From NCBI GenBank assembly GCA_002450895.1, contig DKAR01000086.1:231-31701 (forward strand): a stretch of 31,471 bases of DNA, written 5' to 3'. The position numbers and the translations under genes were made by a program. Position 1 is the first letter of the stretch. Each line of letters opens with the position of its first letter. Shown in pieces: positions 16,803 to 24,931 of this stretch. The notes beneath the pieces are model-generated. The model had not been told where the DNA came from. It saw only the letters and a program-made list of their open reading frames with translations, and searched no databases. Origin of the DNA: Proteobacteria bacterium UBA6921 (GTDB lineage: Bacteria > Pseudomonadota > Gammaproteobacteria > SG8-11).

Positions 16803-17231
16803 ATGAATAAAGCTCTGTTGGTAAAGATGAGTGCAATGGTCATGCTGTCGGGAATCTGCGTCGGTGCGCAAGCCGCGTCGCCGTCACCCGCCGGCGCGGA
16901 AGTCAGCATCGTGTCGCCGAAGGATGGCGATGTCGTGTCGAGCCCCGTCAAGGTGATGTTCGCGATCAAAGGAATGGAATTGGCGCCGGCCGGCACGATG
17001 AAGGACGGAACCGGTCACCATCACCTGATCATTGACGGCGATCTGGCCGCAATGGACAAGCCGATTCCGCCAAACGACGAACATCATATGCATTTCGGCA
17101 AGGCGCAGACCGAGGGTGAAGTCAAACTTGCACCCGGCAAGCATACGTTGCAGCTGGTTCTTGGCGATGGCGCCCACACGCCGCACAACCCGGCGGTGAT
17201 GTCCAAGAAGATCACCATCGAAGTGAAGTAA
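16803..17231 (+). CDS. Secreted DUF4399-family protein
   Basis: The 142-residue protein has a signal peptide ending near GAQAAS and is probably periplasmic. The mature part fits DUF4399: VSIVSPKDGDVVSSPVKVMF, then KDGTGHHHLIIDGD, PPNDEHHMHFGKAQTEGEV and a C-terminal LVLGDGAHTPHNPAVMSKKI. The many His residues (HHH, HHMHFG, HTPH) suggest metal binding, but no function is established for the family. GAGGAGA six to seven bases before the ATG at 16803 decides the start over the longer frame from 16713. A strong terminator follows at 17242-17281. It stands alone, divergent from the spermidine-synthase-like operon. Confidence 0.88.
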   Translation: MNKALLVKMSAMVMLSGICVGAQAASPSPAGAEVSIVSPKDGDVVSSPVKVMFAIKGMELAPAGTMKDGTGHHHLIIDGDLAAMDKPIPPNDEHHMHFGKAQTEGEVKLAPGKHTLQLVLGDGAHTPHNPAVMSKKITIEVK

Positions 17232-17241
17232 CGTACCAAAC

Positions 17242-17281
17242 AAAAACGCCGGATGGAGCGTCAACTCCATCCGGCGTTTTT
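17242..17281. terminator. strong bidirectional intrinsic terminator
   Basis: A perfect twelve-pair stem, CGCCGGATGGAG (17247-17258) with CTCCATCCGGCG (17265-17276), closes a six-base loop CGTCAA. It is followed by a T-run on the plus strand and preceded by AAAAA, which gives a T-run on the minus strand. It lies between the convergent DUF4399 and beta-propeller genes and can end both transcripts. Confidence 0.95.
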
Positions 17282-17307
17282 TATTTGTCGCGCAAGATGC
17301 GGGCGTA

Positions 17308-18408
17308 CTACTTCGAGACGTGCGCCACGGCGAGCGAGTAGGGGCCGTCACCAGAAGCAAACGGTGATCCCTTGATTTGCTGCAGCGTGCCATCCGGACG
17401 AATCTGATACGCGGAAATATCCGCCGCGCCATTGTTCGCCACATAGGTGTAGCGATTTGTATCGTCAACCACCACGGCGTACGGGAACCAATCGGTCTTG
17501 AACGGCGAGCCCTTCACTTCCGTCAATTCGCCCGTGGCCGGATTCAGCGAAAACGCCGTAACGTCATGCCCAATCCAGTTGGCGGCATAGACGAACTTTT
17601 CATTCTTGTCGACGGTGACGGAGTAAGGCTTTGCACCGCATACGAACGGCGATCCGGGAACCGGTGTCAGTCGGCCCGTGCTCTGGTCAATGCTGAAGCC
17701 GGACACTGTGGTTCCGCCGTAGTTGGCAACGTAGGCATAGTGGTTATCCGGCGTGATCCCGATGTAGATCGGATGTTCGTCAGTTGCGACGGCATCGCCG
17801 GCCGGCGTCAAATCGCCACTGCCTGAATCAACGCGATAACTCATCACGCTGTCGCCGTTGAAGTTGGACACCATGGCAAAGTGTCCGTCATGAGTCAGAG
17901 AGATTGATATGGGATGTTCGCCGGTCTGCGCGGTTTTGCCGGTGTCCTTGATCGCGCCGGTTGCGCTGTCGACCTGAAACACCTTGATCAGATTTGCATC
18001 CTCGTTGGCAACGAAGACAAATTTTCCGTTCGGCGTCATCGCAACTGCATCGGGATAGTGTCCTGCTGCGAATGGCGAGCCCGGGATCTGCTCCAGCGCG
18101 TCGCGTGACTTGCTGAGATGAAACACCGAAACCGTATCCGATCCCTGGTTGGCGACGTAAATGAACTGGCCGTCGGGTGAAACGACGACGGATACAGGAA
18201 ATTTTCCGGTCGCATAGGGCGCGCCGCGCAACGGGATCAACGCGCCAGACTGTGCATCAATACGGTAGGCAGACAGGTTATGTGCGGCCTGGTTCGCTGA
18301 ATATATGTATTCGTCGACCTGGCTGGCAGCCAGAGCCGAAGTACACCACAGTGTTGTGGAAAGCAGCCCGCTAACGGAGATCGCGGATCGCGAGAAAGGA
18401 TTCAACAT
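17308..18408 (-). CDS. Secreted YncE/lactonase-type beta-propeller protein
   Basis: This 366-residue protein carries a signal peptide (MLNPFSRSAISVSGLLS... ending in SALA), so it is periplasmic or secreted. The rest is a run of about seven repeats of roughly 45 residues, each with a pattern like HP..V.....G.FVYVAN followed by V..F..D..TG.L, and often PGSPF.  This is the seven-bladed propeller of the 6-phosphogluconolactonase/YncE group (lactonase, PF10282 type). Export and the lack of an obvious active site make a cytoplasmic 6-phosphogluconolactonase unlikely. A binding or lactonase role outside the cytoplasm is inferred. The start at 18408 is set by GGGGGAG about seven bases upstream. Confidence 0.85.
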   Translation of the reverse strand: MLNPFSRSAISVSGLLSTTLWCTSALAASQVDEYIYSANQAAHNLSAYRIDAQSGALIPLRGAPYATGKFPVSVVVSPDGQFIYVANQGSDTVSVFHLSKSRDALEQIPGSPFAAGHYPDAVAMTPNGKFVFVANEDANLIKVFQVDSATGAIKDTGKTAQTGEHPISISLTHDGHFAMVSNFNGDSVMSYRVDSGSGDLTPAGDAVATDEHPIYIGITPDNHYAYVANYGGTTVSGFSIDQSTGRLTPVPGSPFVCGAKPYSVTVDKNEKFVYAANWIGHDVTAFSLNPATGELTEVKGSPFKTDWFPYAVVVDDTNRYTYVANNGAADISAYQIRPDGTLQQIKGSPFASGDGPYSLAVAHVSK

Positions 18409-18575
18409 GAACGTTCTCCCCCTAATGGTCTTACGCAGTCCCCCGGATTTGGGGGTACATGTCATTTTCTGGAGCCGACATTTATTCAGCCTGAACGGGA
18501 TCCGTCAATGGGAAAACCGGCGACTGTCACCCTTTCCGCTGGAACGCGTTGGCGGGGCACGGATCGAGATGGCGG

Positions 18576-19016
18576 CTACTGGGGGTCTGGGCTGATTTTT
18601 AGAATGGTTCCGTCGACACCGCTGACGCGAACGCGGGTTCCGGCGGGGAGGTCTGGACCCTCAATCTTCCAGGTGGTGTCATCAACGCGGAGCTTTCCAT
18701 ACCCGTTTACAATGGGCTCCTCCAGCGTAAACACGCGGCCAACGTATTGTTCTCCTCGCCGATTCAGCAAGGGCTCGTCCGAAACCGGCGCTTTTTTTCG
18801 GGAATAGCTACGCCACACCAGCGTGCTTGCGACCGACACGATTGAAAATATGGCGAACTGAATCTCCCAGCCCAATGTCGGGGCGAGCAGGAGAACGACA
18901 CCGGTGAGCCCCGCGGCCGCGCCCATCCAGATAAAGAACGCGGTGCCGGGCGCCAGGATCTCGAGGACGACGAGCGCCAAGGCCAGAACCCACCAATGCC
19001 AAAAGACAAAGTTCAT
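18576..19016 (-). CDS. NfeD-family membrane protein (partner of QmcA)
   Basis: This 146-residue short NfeD protein has an N-terminal membrane domain of two to three helices (about 8-68) and a C-terminal OB-fold (about 80-145). The OB-fold includes RRGEQYVGRVFTLEEPIVNG, then GYGKLRVDDTTWKIEG and GTRVRVSGVDGTILKI. NfeD proteins pair with SPFH/stomatin proteins in membrane microdomains, and genes for the two are usually adjacent, as in E. coli ybbK-ybbJ. It begins 43 bases downstream of qmcA on the same strand, with AGG about eight bases before its ATG. Confidence 0.92.
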   Translation of the reverse strand: MNFVFWHWWVLALALVVLEILAPGTAFFIWMGAAAGLTGVVLLLAPTLGWEIQFAIFSIVSVASTLVWRSYSRKKAPVSDEPLLNRRGEQYVGRVFTLEEPIVNGYGKLRVDDTTWKIEGPDLPAGTRVRVSGVDGTILKISPDPQ

Positions 19017-19059
19017 GCGTCGTACCTGTACTCGGGGCTTCCCAAATGATCTCGGACTG

Positions 19060-20025
19060 CTACATAGGTTTCGGTGACGTGCGCGCCGTTCCGCCGTCCT
19101 TGTTCATGCTCTGTTTGGCAATTTCGGCGATACCGCCGATCGCCCCAATCACGCTCGCGGCCTCCAGCGGCATGAAGATCACTTTCTGGTTGTTGGCGCT
19201 TGCTACGGCTTCCAGAGCATCAATGTATTTTTGCGCGACGAAATAATTCACCGCCTGAATGTCGCCCTCCGCAATCGCTCGCGATACCAGCGTCGTCGCT
19301 TTTCCCTCGGCCTCTGCCAATCGTTCGCGGGCTTCGGCGTCGCGGAACGCGGCCTCCTTGCGGCCCTCGGCTTCGAGGATGGCCGCCTGTTTTTCACCGT
19401 CGGCTTTCAGGATGGCGGCCTGTTTCAGACCTTCGGCCTCGAGAATCGCCGCGCGCTTGTCACGCTCGGCTTTCATCTGACGCGCCATGGAATCCACCAA
19501 ATCACGCGGCGGCGCGATGTCCTTGATCTCGATGCGAGTGACTTTAATTCCCCATGGCGTTGTTGCGTCGTCGACCACACCGAGCAGTTGCGCATTGATC
19601 TTGTCGCGTTGTGACAGCAACTCATCGAGATCCATCGAACCCATGACCGTTCGGATATTGGTCATGATCAGATTGAGCACGGCAATGTGCAGGTTGCTGA
19701 CTTCGTAGGCGGCTTTCGGAGCGTCGAGCACCTGATAGAACACCACGCCGTCCACCGTGACCATGGCATTGTCTTTGGTAATGACTTCCTGGGACGGAAC
19801 GTCGAGCACCTGTTCCATCATGTTCAGTTTGCGGCCGACTCGATCAATGATCGGCGCGATGATATGCAGGCCGGGACTCAGCGTCCGGGTGTAGCGACCA
19901 AATCGCTCCACGGTGTATTCCATCCCTTGAGGAACCATCTTTACTGCAGCGAGGACAAAAACAACGGCGAATACGACAAGGACGAGGATAAAACTTGAAA
20001 AGCCACCCAGATCCGGGCTCATCAT
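19060..20025 (-). CDS. qmcA: QmcA-type SPFH/stomatin membrane protein
   Basis: This 321-residue protein is anchored by one N-terminal helix (about 10-32). An SPFH/band-7 domain follows (about 33-195: PQGMEYTVERFGRYTRTLSP, GLHIIAPIIDRVGRK, VFYQVLDAPKAAY). A coiled coil (about 198-255) then contains three 11-residue repeats of the type AAILEAEGLKQ. The end, AVNYFVAQKYIDAL and FMPLEAASVIGAIGGIAE, is highly characteristic of QmcA/YbbK. QmcA assembles into large membrane-associated cages and in E. coli relates to FtsH control and envelope stress. GGGAG precedes the ATG at 20025. A consensus -10 (20058-20063) and a leader hairpin lie upstream. Confidence 0.94.
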   Translation of the reverse strand: MMSPDLGGFSSFILVLVVFAVVFVLAAVKMVPQGMEYTVERFGRYTRTLSPGLHIIAPIIDRVGRKLNMMEQVLDVPSQEVITKDNAMVTVDGVVFYQVLDAPKAAYEVSNLHIAVLNLIMTNIRTVMGSMDLDELLSQRDKINAQLLGVVDDATTPWGIKVTRIEIKDIAPPRDLVDSMARQMKAERDKRAAILEAEGLKQAAILKADGEKQAAILEAEGRKEAAFRDAEARERLAEAEGKATTLVSRAIAEGDIQAVNYFVAQKYIDALEAVASANNQKVIFMPLEAASVIGAIGGIAEIAKQSMNKDGGTARTSPKPM

Positions 20026-20034
20026 CAGTCTCCC

Positions 20035-20063
20035 GTACGGAGGATCCGTACCTTAAAATTATA
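20035..20063 (-). promoter_or_regulatory. qmcA promoter -10 with hairpin in the leader
   Basis: On the minus strand a perfect TATAAT occupies 20063-20058. The -35 is poor: TTGTCT lies 20 bases and TGGAAA 15 bases upstream. Transcription would start near 20051. Exactly there begins a perfect inverted repeat, GTACGGA and TCCGTAC around three bases (20051-20035), followed at once by GGGAG and the qmcA ATG. The mRNA would thus open with a short hairpin that abuts the ribosome site; the same palindrome could instead be an operator. Confidence 0.5.
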
Positions 20064-20220
20064 GGCAACCATCGGCACTTTCCAGACAAGAATTAACGCG
20101 ATTTTACGTTCATTAAACCAACACTAGGATTCGCCTCGTATGCAGTGAATCGGTTGAAGCTTAGCATTGGTGATTGGGCGGTCTGAAGGTTTCGACATCA
20201 TTTGCGCGAGGAATGTCTGA

Positions 20221-20919
20221 ATGATTCAACTACGAAAATGCAACGACCGGGGGCACGCAAATCACGGCTGGCTCGACAGTCACCATACATTTTCTTTCGC
20301 CGACTACTACGACCCGGATCAAATGGGATATTCCGCGCTGCGGGTGATCAACGAGGATCGTGTTGTGCCGGGCCAGGGTTTTCCGACGCACGGCCACCGC
20401 GATATGGAGATCGTCAGCTATGTTCTCAGTGGCGCGCTTGAACACAAGGACAGCATGGGTAACGGATCAGTGATTCGTCCCGGCGATGTACAGCGAATGA
20501 GTGCCGGCACCGGAATTCGACACAGTGAATTCAACGGATCGAGTACCGAGCCGGTTCATTTTCTGCAAATCTGGATTCAACCCAATGTGACGGGTATCGC
20601 GCCCGGATACGAACAGAAGAATTATTCAAACGAGGAACTGGATGGAAGATTCCGCGTTGTTGCATCGCCGGACGGGCGCTCGAACTCTCTGCATTTGCAT
20701 CAGGATGCACTTATCTATGCGGCGCGAATGAATCGTGCCGACCCGGTCGAGTTTCCCGTGCGCGCCGGCCGACGATTCTATGTTCACGTGGCGCGCGGAT
20801 CCATTTCATTGAATCAGCTCGAAATGCAGCCCGGTGACGGGGCGAGAGTTGAAGGCGAGAGCAGGTTGATTTTTTCGCAGGCGAACGGCGCCGAAGTCTT
20901 GTTGTTTGATCTTCCTTAA
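20221..20919 (+). CDS. yhhW: Pirin-family protein of YhhW type (quercetin 2,3-dioxygenase-like)
   Basis: This 232-residue bicupin protein is of the pirin family. It begins MIQLRKCNDRGHANHGWLDS and continues SFADYYDPDQMGYSALRVIN, very close to E. coli YhhW. The metal ligands fall at His57, His59, His101 and Glu103 (THGHRDME and GIRHSEFN), the same numbering as YhhW, so a metal-bound N-terminal cupin is expected. YhhW cleaves quercetin in vitro, but its physiological role is open. GAGGA about eight bases upstream fixes the start. It is divergent from qmcA, with a 195-base shared control region. Confidence 0.94.
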   Translation: MIQLRKCNDRGHANHGWLDSHHTFSFADYYDPDQMGYSALRVINEDRVVPGQGFPTHGHRDMEIVSYVLSGALEHKDSMGNGSVIRPGDVQRMSAGTGIRHSEFNGSSTEPVHFLQIWIQPNVTGIAPGYEQKNYSNEELDGRFRVVASPDGRSNSLHLHQDALIYAARMNRADPVEFPVRAGRRFYVHVARGSISLNQLEMQPGDGARVEGESRLIFSQANGAEVLLFDLP

Positions 20920-21046
20920 GCCAAAAACAGCGCAGTTTTACCGCGCTCTACCAGAGCTTGACAATAAAATGACCAAGGCGAACACTGTGACACTCCGTGC
21001 CGTTGCCTTCGGGGTAAAACACACCCATTCCATCTCAGGAATTTGA

Positions 21047-23083
21047 ATGACTGCTTCCGGAAAAAAGGACGGAACCGGCACGATCCTGGATTTTTCCGCC
21101 GCCTATGAAGCGCTGCGCAGCAGCGAGAAGCAGCTGCGGACTTTCATCTCACTCGCTCCATTAAGTATCGCGATGTTTGATCGCGACATGCGTTATCTCG
21201 CGACCAGTCGCCGCTGGCTGGAGGATTACGGGCGTGGATACACGGACGTAATCGGGCGGACGCACTACGAGATTCACCCCGATATTCCGGAGCGATGGAA
21301 GCGCATACACCAGCGCGGCCTGGCGGGCGAGGAATTGAAGAATGACGAGGACCTGTGGATTCAGGCGGACGGTACGCGCCACTGGTTGCGTTGGTCAATT
21401 ACGCCATGGCGAAGCGAGGGCGATGAAGTTGCCGGCATCATTATCGCGACTGAAAACATTACAGGCCGCAAGCGGATGGAGGAAGAGCTGCGTGCGAGCG
21501 AGCGGCGACTGATCGCCGCGCAGCGCGTCGGGCGAATTGGAAGTTGGGAATGGAATTTGACCACGGGTGAAATCAACGGATCGCAGGAATTCTATCGCCT
21601 GCTGGACAGTGACTGCCCTCCACAAGGTCCCGACGCATTGGCCGTTTTGGAACGATCCATACACCCGGAGGATCGCTACTGGTTCCGAACAATCATCGAA
21701 GGCAAATTGCGGGGCCACAATGCTTCTCGAGAGATTCGGGTTGTCATGCCGGATGGTTCAATTCGCTGGCTCGTTTCGCAAACGGAGACCAATGATGGCG
21801 ACGCCGGACCGTCGACGCGGATTCTCGGGATATTGAGCGACATTACAGAGCGCAAAAAGAGTGAATCCGAGCGCGAAGCGCTGGAAGAGCGATTGCTCCA
21901 GGCGCACAAGATGGAGGCGATCGGCCAACTCACCGCCGGAATCGCCCATGACTTCAACAACATTCTTGCCAGCGTATTGGGATATTCCGAGCTGGTGCTG
22001 AATCAATCCGACGTGCTGCCCGATTCAAAAGTGAGTCACTTTGCTCGGGAGATCATTACGGCGGGCAGTCGCGGTCGCGACCTTGTCCAGCAGATGCTGG
22101 CGTTTTCTCGGGTCGGAAAGATTTCTCACGTCCCGGTCCGCCTCGGCGCAATCGCGACGGAAATTTCGCGGACGTTGGCGCCGACGTTGCCAGCGAGCCT
22201 GATTTTTTCAACGCGCGTCTCGACCGAGCGTGATGTGGTTATCGGGGATCCCGTTCAACTGCATCAGGTCATACTAAATCTCGTGATCAACTCCAGGGAC
22301 GCAGTGGGTGAACACGGTCATATCGAAGTTGCCGTGCGCGATGCGAAAAACGTCGAGTCTGTTTGTGCGGGATGTCGGCTTGATTTCGCCGGAGACTTCA
22401 TTGAACTCGCGGTCGTCGATGACGGAATGGGTATTCCTCACGACCGTCTTTCTCGCATTTTTGATCCGTTCTATACCGGAAAGAGACAGGGGCAGGGCAC
22501 CGGTCTTGGCCTGTCGGTCGTGCACGGCATTGTCCATGACCTGGGCGGGCACATCATCGTTGAATCCCGATCGGGATTGGGGACCGCAATGAGAGTCCTG
22601 CTTCCTATGGCCCGAACTCAGTCCGAAGTCAAAAACTCCGCTCCTGAAATCGTTGCTGATGAAAAAATATCGATGACGGGCGGCGGCCGCGTGCTGATCG
22701 TTGATGACGAGGAACTGCTCGCGCGGATGTTCGGCGAAATGATTCATGCCCATGGTTTTGAAACGGAAGTGTTCTTCAACAGTCGTGAGGCGCTCGCGAG
22801 GTTCGCTGCGGCACCCGGAGAATTCGACGCCGTGGTGAGTGATCAGACCATGCCGGAACATACGGGGATCGAACTGACTCGCGCCGTACGCAAAATGCGG
22901 CCTGACATTCCGATCATTCTGTGCAGTGGCTACAGTGCGCTTTTGAACGAAAGCGTGGCGGAAAAACTTGGCGTTTCGTTCCTGCCCAAGCCGATTTCGT
23001 TCAAGGTGTTGTTGCCGCTGCTGAAGAGATTGATCGACGCGGCATCGTCGAAGTCCGGTACGGATGCAGAATCGGAACACTGA
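21047..23083 (+). CDS. PAS-PAS hybrid histidine kinase with C-terminal receiver domain
   Basis: This 678-residue protein has no membrane segment, so it is a probable cytoplasmic sensor. Two PAS/PAC units (about 25-145 and 155-275) precede the HisKA domain, whose phospho-accepting His301 lies in GIAHDFNN. The ATPase domain (about 395-525) has the N box NLVINSRDAV, DDGMGIP and GTGLGLSVVHG. An in-domain CAGC motif sits just before FIELAVVDDG. The receiver (about 545-670) carries Asp599 in VVSDQTMP with acidic VDDEE and a late Lys in FLPKP. No separate response regulator or output domain is nearby. CAGGA precedes the ATG, and TTGACA at 20958-20963 is a possible -35 with no clear -10. Confidence 0.94.
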   Translation: MTASGKKDGTGTILDFSAAYEALRSSEKQLRTFISLAPLSIAMFDRDMRYLATSRRWLEDYGRGYTDVIGRTHYEIHPDIPERWKRIHQRGLAGEELKNDEDLWIQADGTRHWLRWSITPWRSEGDEVAGIIIATENITGRKRMEEELRASERRLIAAQRVGRIGSWEWNLTTGEINGSQEFYRLLDSDCPPQGPDALAVLERSIHPEDRYWFRTIIEGKLRGHNASREIRVVMPDGSIRWLVSQTETNDGDAGPSTRILGILSDITERKKSESEREALEERLLQAHKMEAIGQLTAGIAHDFNNILASVLGYSELVLNQSDVLPDSKVSHFAREIITAGSRGRDLVQQMLAFSRVGKISHVPVRLGAIATEISRTLAPTLPASLIFSTRVSTERDVVIGDPVQLHQVILNLVINSRDAVGEHGHIEVAVRDAKNVESVCAGCRLDFAGDFIELAVVDDGMGIPHDRLSRIFDPFYTGKRQGQGTGLGLSVVHGIVHDLGGHIIVESRSGLGTAMRVLLPMARTQSEVKNSAPEIVADEKISMTGGGRVLIVDDEELLARMFGEMIHAHGFETEVFFNSREALARFAAAPGEFDAVVSDQTMPEHTGIELTRAVRKMRPDIPIILCSGYSALLNESVAEKLGVSFLPKPISFKVLLPLLKRLIDAASSKSGTDAESEH

Positions 23084-23115
23084 TTCGTTTCGTAGCGCTT
23101 TCCGCAGAAACTCGC

Positions 23116-24810
23116 TTACTTCAGCAGCAGCGTAGATTCCAGAGTTCCGGCGCGATCATGCCGGGCGACAATCTTCACCGTCGCTCCGGCCGCGGCGCGG
23201 AGGGTCCACTCGCTTTTCACGCGGTCGTCGGTCGGGTCCACGGATTGTCCAGCCCAGCCAAATGCCGAGGTCGATTTGTACGCCCGCCCTTCCAGTTGCT
23301 TCAGTTCCTGTCGCGCATCACCGCTTTCCAGCTTTGCGCCTTCGGGCAGTTCAAGTTCCATAATGACCCCGCGGGTCAGCTTTTTTTCGAGACCGCGCTT
23401 CGTGACATACGTGGGAAGCCATCCGGTGTTCTGTACAACAGCGCGAATTTGCCAGAGATCCTTTCCGAGCGCCGTCGCACGAACTTCAACCCACTCCAGT
23501 TTTGGAGAGATCAGGTTGTGCCAGACCAGCCAGCGGGGAAAGCGCTTAATTTCATTTTCAAGCAGGCGTGGGGGTGGGTTCCAGAACGCGTACAGCGTGT
23601 TCCAGCCGCCGAGTTCCACGCGTCCGAGTTGCGGGTGATCGTAGGGATACCAGTCGATGTAGCCTTTGCCCTCGAGCGCCGAATCACTCCATGCAAGCAT
23701 CTTGAGATCGTCTTCAAACGGATGCTCGCGGTACCAGTCAATGTATTTGTACTCCTTGATGCCCGCTTCGCGTTGCGGGCTCCAGATTTCCACGGTCCAC
23801 GCAAATTGCCCGAGCGCATCATAAAGCCAGTCATCGAGCGCACCCGTAATGACCTGTTTCGGGTGATAACGAAATTCGTGGTAGGCCGACACGGCGGGAT
23901 ACCCGGTGTCCTGCGTCCCCCGTGCGCCGATTTTTTGGAACGTCCACAAATCTTCGGGGGGCATGTCTTCGTCTGGCCGGAACGAAAAGGGCCGCAGCAA
24001 CACGCCGCTGTAACTATGCAGCGCAACGCCACTGCAAATATTTTTGTGCGCCGAAATGAATTCAGTGACCGAGCGGACCTCCGGCTCCGAGGTCGGGAAC
24101 GGGCCTGCGCCGGCCTGCTCGTGTTCCTCGCGCCACTGCACCGGGAAATTTCGGTTCAGGTCCAGGCGCTCTTTCTTGGGTTGTAGTGGAATCAGTACCC
24201 CGTCGTATTGGTCGATTCGGCCTTCGGGCAACAGGCGATAGTACTGGCCTCCTGTTTCCGTCGGATCGCGCGGTGCGAGCAAACGCGGCTCGCGTTCCGA
24301 TATCTTCCAGTTTCCATTGGGGTCGGGAATTCGCATCGACAGAATGCGGCCGTCGCCGTCGACGTCTTCCGTGACGAGGCCGCCGATCGGCTCCTCATTG
24401 AACGGATAGGGCCGCGTACTGGAACGAATCAATTTCGGGACGTCCGCAAGCGCCCACTCCGCGCCATCCGGATTAATGCGTGGGCAAATGTAAAAGACCC
24501 GGGTGTCCAAACAGCGCGTGATATCCGGATCCGAACCATCGCCTTGCAGCAAGGACTGAACAAGAAATAAGCAAGCGCTGGACCCCGAAAGTTCAGCAGC
24601 ATGAATGTTGGCGTCAACCCAGAACGCCGGTTTGGCGTGGTCCGGTCCTGTCGAAAATCGAGTCACCGTCAGCAACCAGATGTCGCGGCCCTCATGGCTC
24701 TTGCCGATGGATTGAATGCGAACTCGGTCAGGATGACCCTGCGCGATTGCATGGAGCTGTTCGGTCAGTTCCGCATAACGGTAATAGCGGTCGAATTGTG
24801 GGACGGACAT
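23116..24810 (-). CDS. M14-family zinc carboxypeptidase
   Basis: This 564-residue metallopeptidase of the carboxypeptidase A clan has no evident signal peptide. Zinc ligands are His70 and Glu73 (NIHAAE) and His265 (ALHSYSG). The substrate-binding motif LDLNRNFP is near 216-223, and the general-base Glu341 is in WTVEIWSP. All key residues are therefore present. The last 130 or so residues are beta-rich and may form an accessory domain. The start at 24810 is chosen because GAGG lies about six bases upstream and the homologous region begins there; the open frame extends to 25068 without support. The gene is divergent from the GNAT-C39/RimK-like operon, which suggests a peptide-trimming role there (inference). 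Confidence 0.9.
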   Translation of the reverse strand: MSVPQFDRYYRYAELTEQLHAIAQGHPDRVRIQSIGKSHEGRDIWLLTVTRFSTGPDHAKPAFWVDANIHAAELSGSSACLFLVQSLLQGDGSDPDITRCLDTRVFYICPRINPDGAEWALADVPKLIRSSTRPYPFNEEPIGGLVTEDVDGDGRILSMRIPDPNGNWKISEREPRLLAPRDPTETGGQYYRLLPEGRIDQYDGVLIPLQPKKERLDLNRNFPVQWREEHEQAGAGPFPTSEPEVRSVTEFISAHKNICSGVALHSYSGVLLRPFSFRPDEDMPPEDLWTFQKIGARGTQDTGYPAVSAYHEFRYHPKQVITGALDDWLYDALGQFAWTVEIWSPQREAGIKEYKYIDWYREHPFEDDLKMLAWSDSALEGKGYIDWYPYDHPQLGRVELGGWNTLYAFWNPPPRLLENEIKRFPRWLVWHNLISPKLEWVEVRATALGKDLWQIRAVVQNTGWLPTYVTKRGLEKKLTRGVIMELELPEGAKLESGDARQELKQLEGRAYKSTSAFGWAGQSVDPTDDRVKSEWTLRAAAGATVKIVARHDRAGTLESTLLLK

Positions 24811-24821
24811 GACGACCTCGG

Positions 24822-24843
24822 GCGCGAGACTCGCGCAAGTATA
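24822..24843 (-). promoter_or_regulatory. M14 gene -10 element and perfect palindrome
   Basis: On the minus strand TATACT (24843-24838) is a good -10 box, with a weak TTTCCC 17 bases upstream. Between it and the ATG at 24810 lies GCGCGAG-A-CTCGCGC (24822-24836), a perfect palindrome with seven-base arms. It lies at or just after the expected transcription start, a position suited to a repressor operator. As RNA it could form a five-pair stem. The region is shared with the divergent operon starting at 24932. Confidence 0.45.
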
Positions 24844-24931
24844 GTGACAGCGGTGCCCGTGGGAAACTGATGACACGAACGCGGCGATTTTGGGTTGACA
24901 CTGCTGCCCAATTGTCGTTGGATTCCAAATC

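Noticed and set aside
19381..19480. Tandem 33-base repeats
   Set aside because: They encode the 11-residue coiled-coil repeats that are normal for QmcA proteins, not a separate repeat element.
20929..20947. Hairpin AGCGC...GCGCT after the pirin gene
   Set aside because: The T-run lies on the minus strand, where no gene ends here, and the plus side has no T-run, so it is not called a terminator.
22274..23080. Minus-strand open frame of 268 codons
   Set aside because: It is antisense to the ATPase and receiver domains of the hybrid kinase, with no recognisable product.
22921..24186. Plus-strand open frame of 421 codons
   Set aside because: It runs antisense across the M14 peptidase and the end of the hybrid kinase, whose motifs are intact. 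Its product has no recognisable domain, and the opening results from codon bias of the opposite strand.
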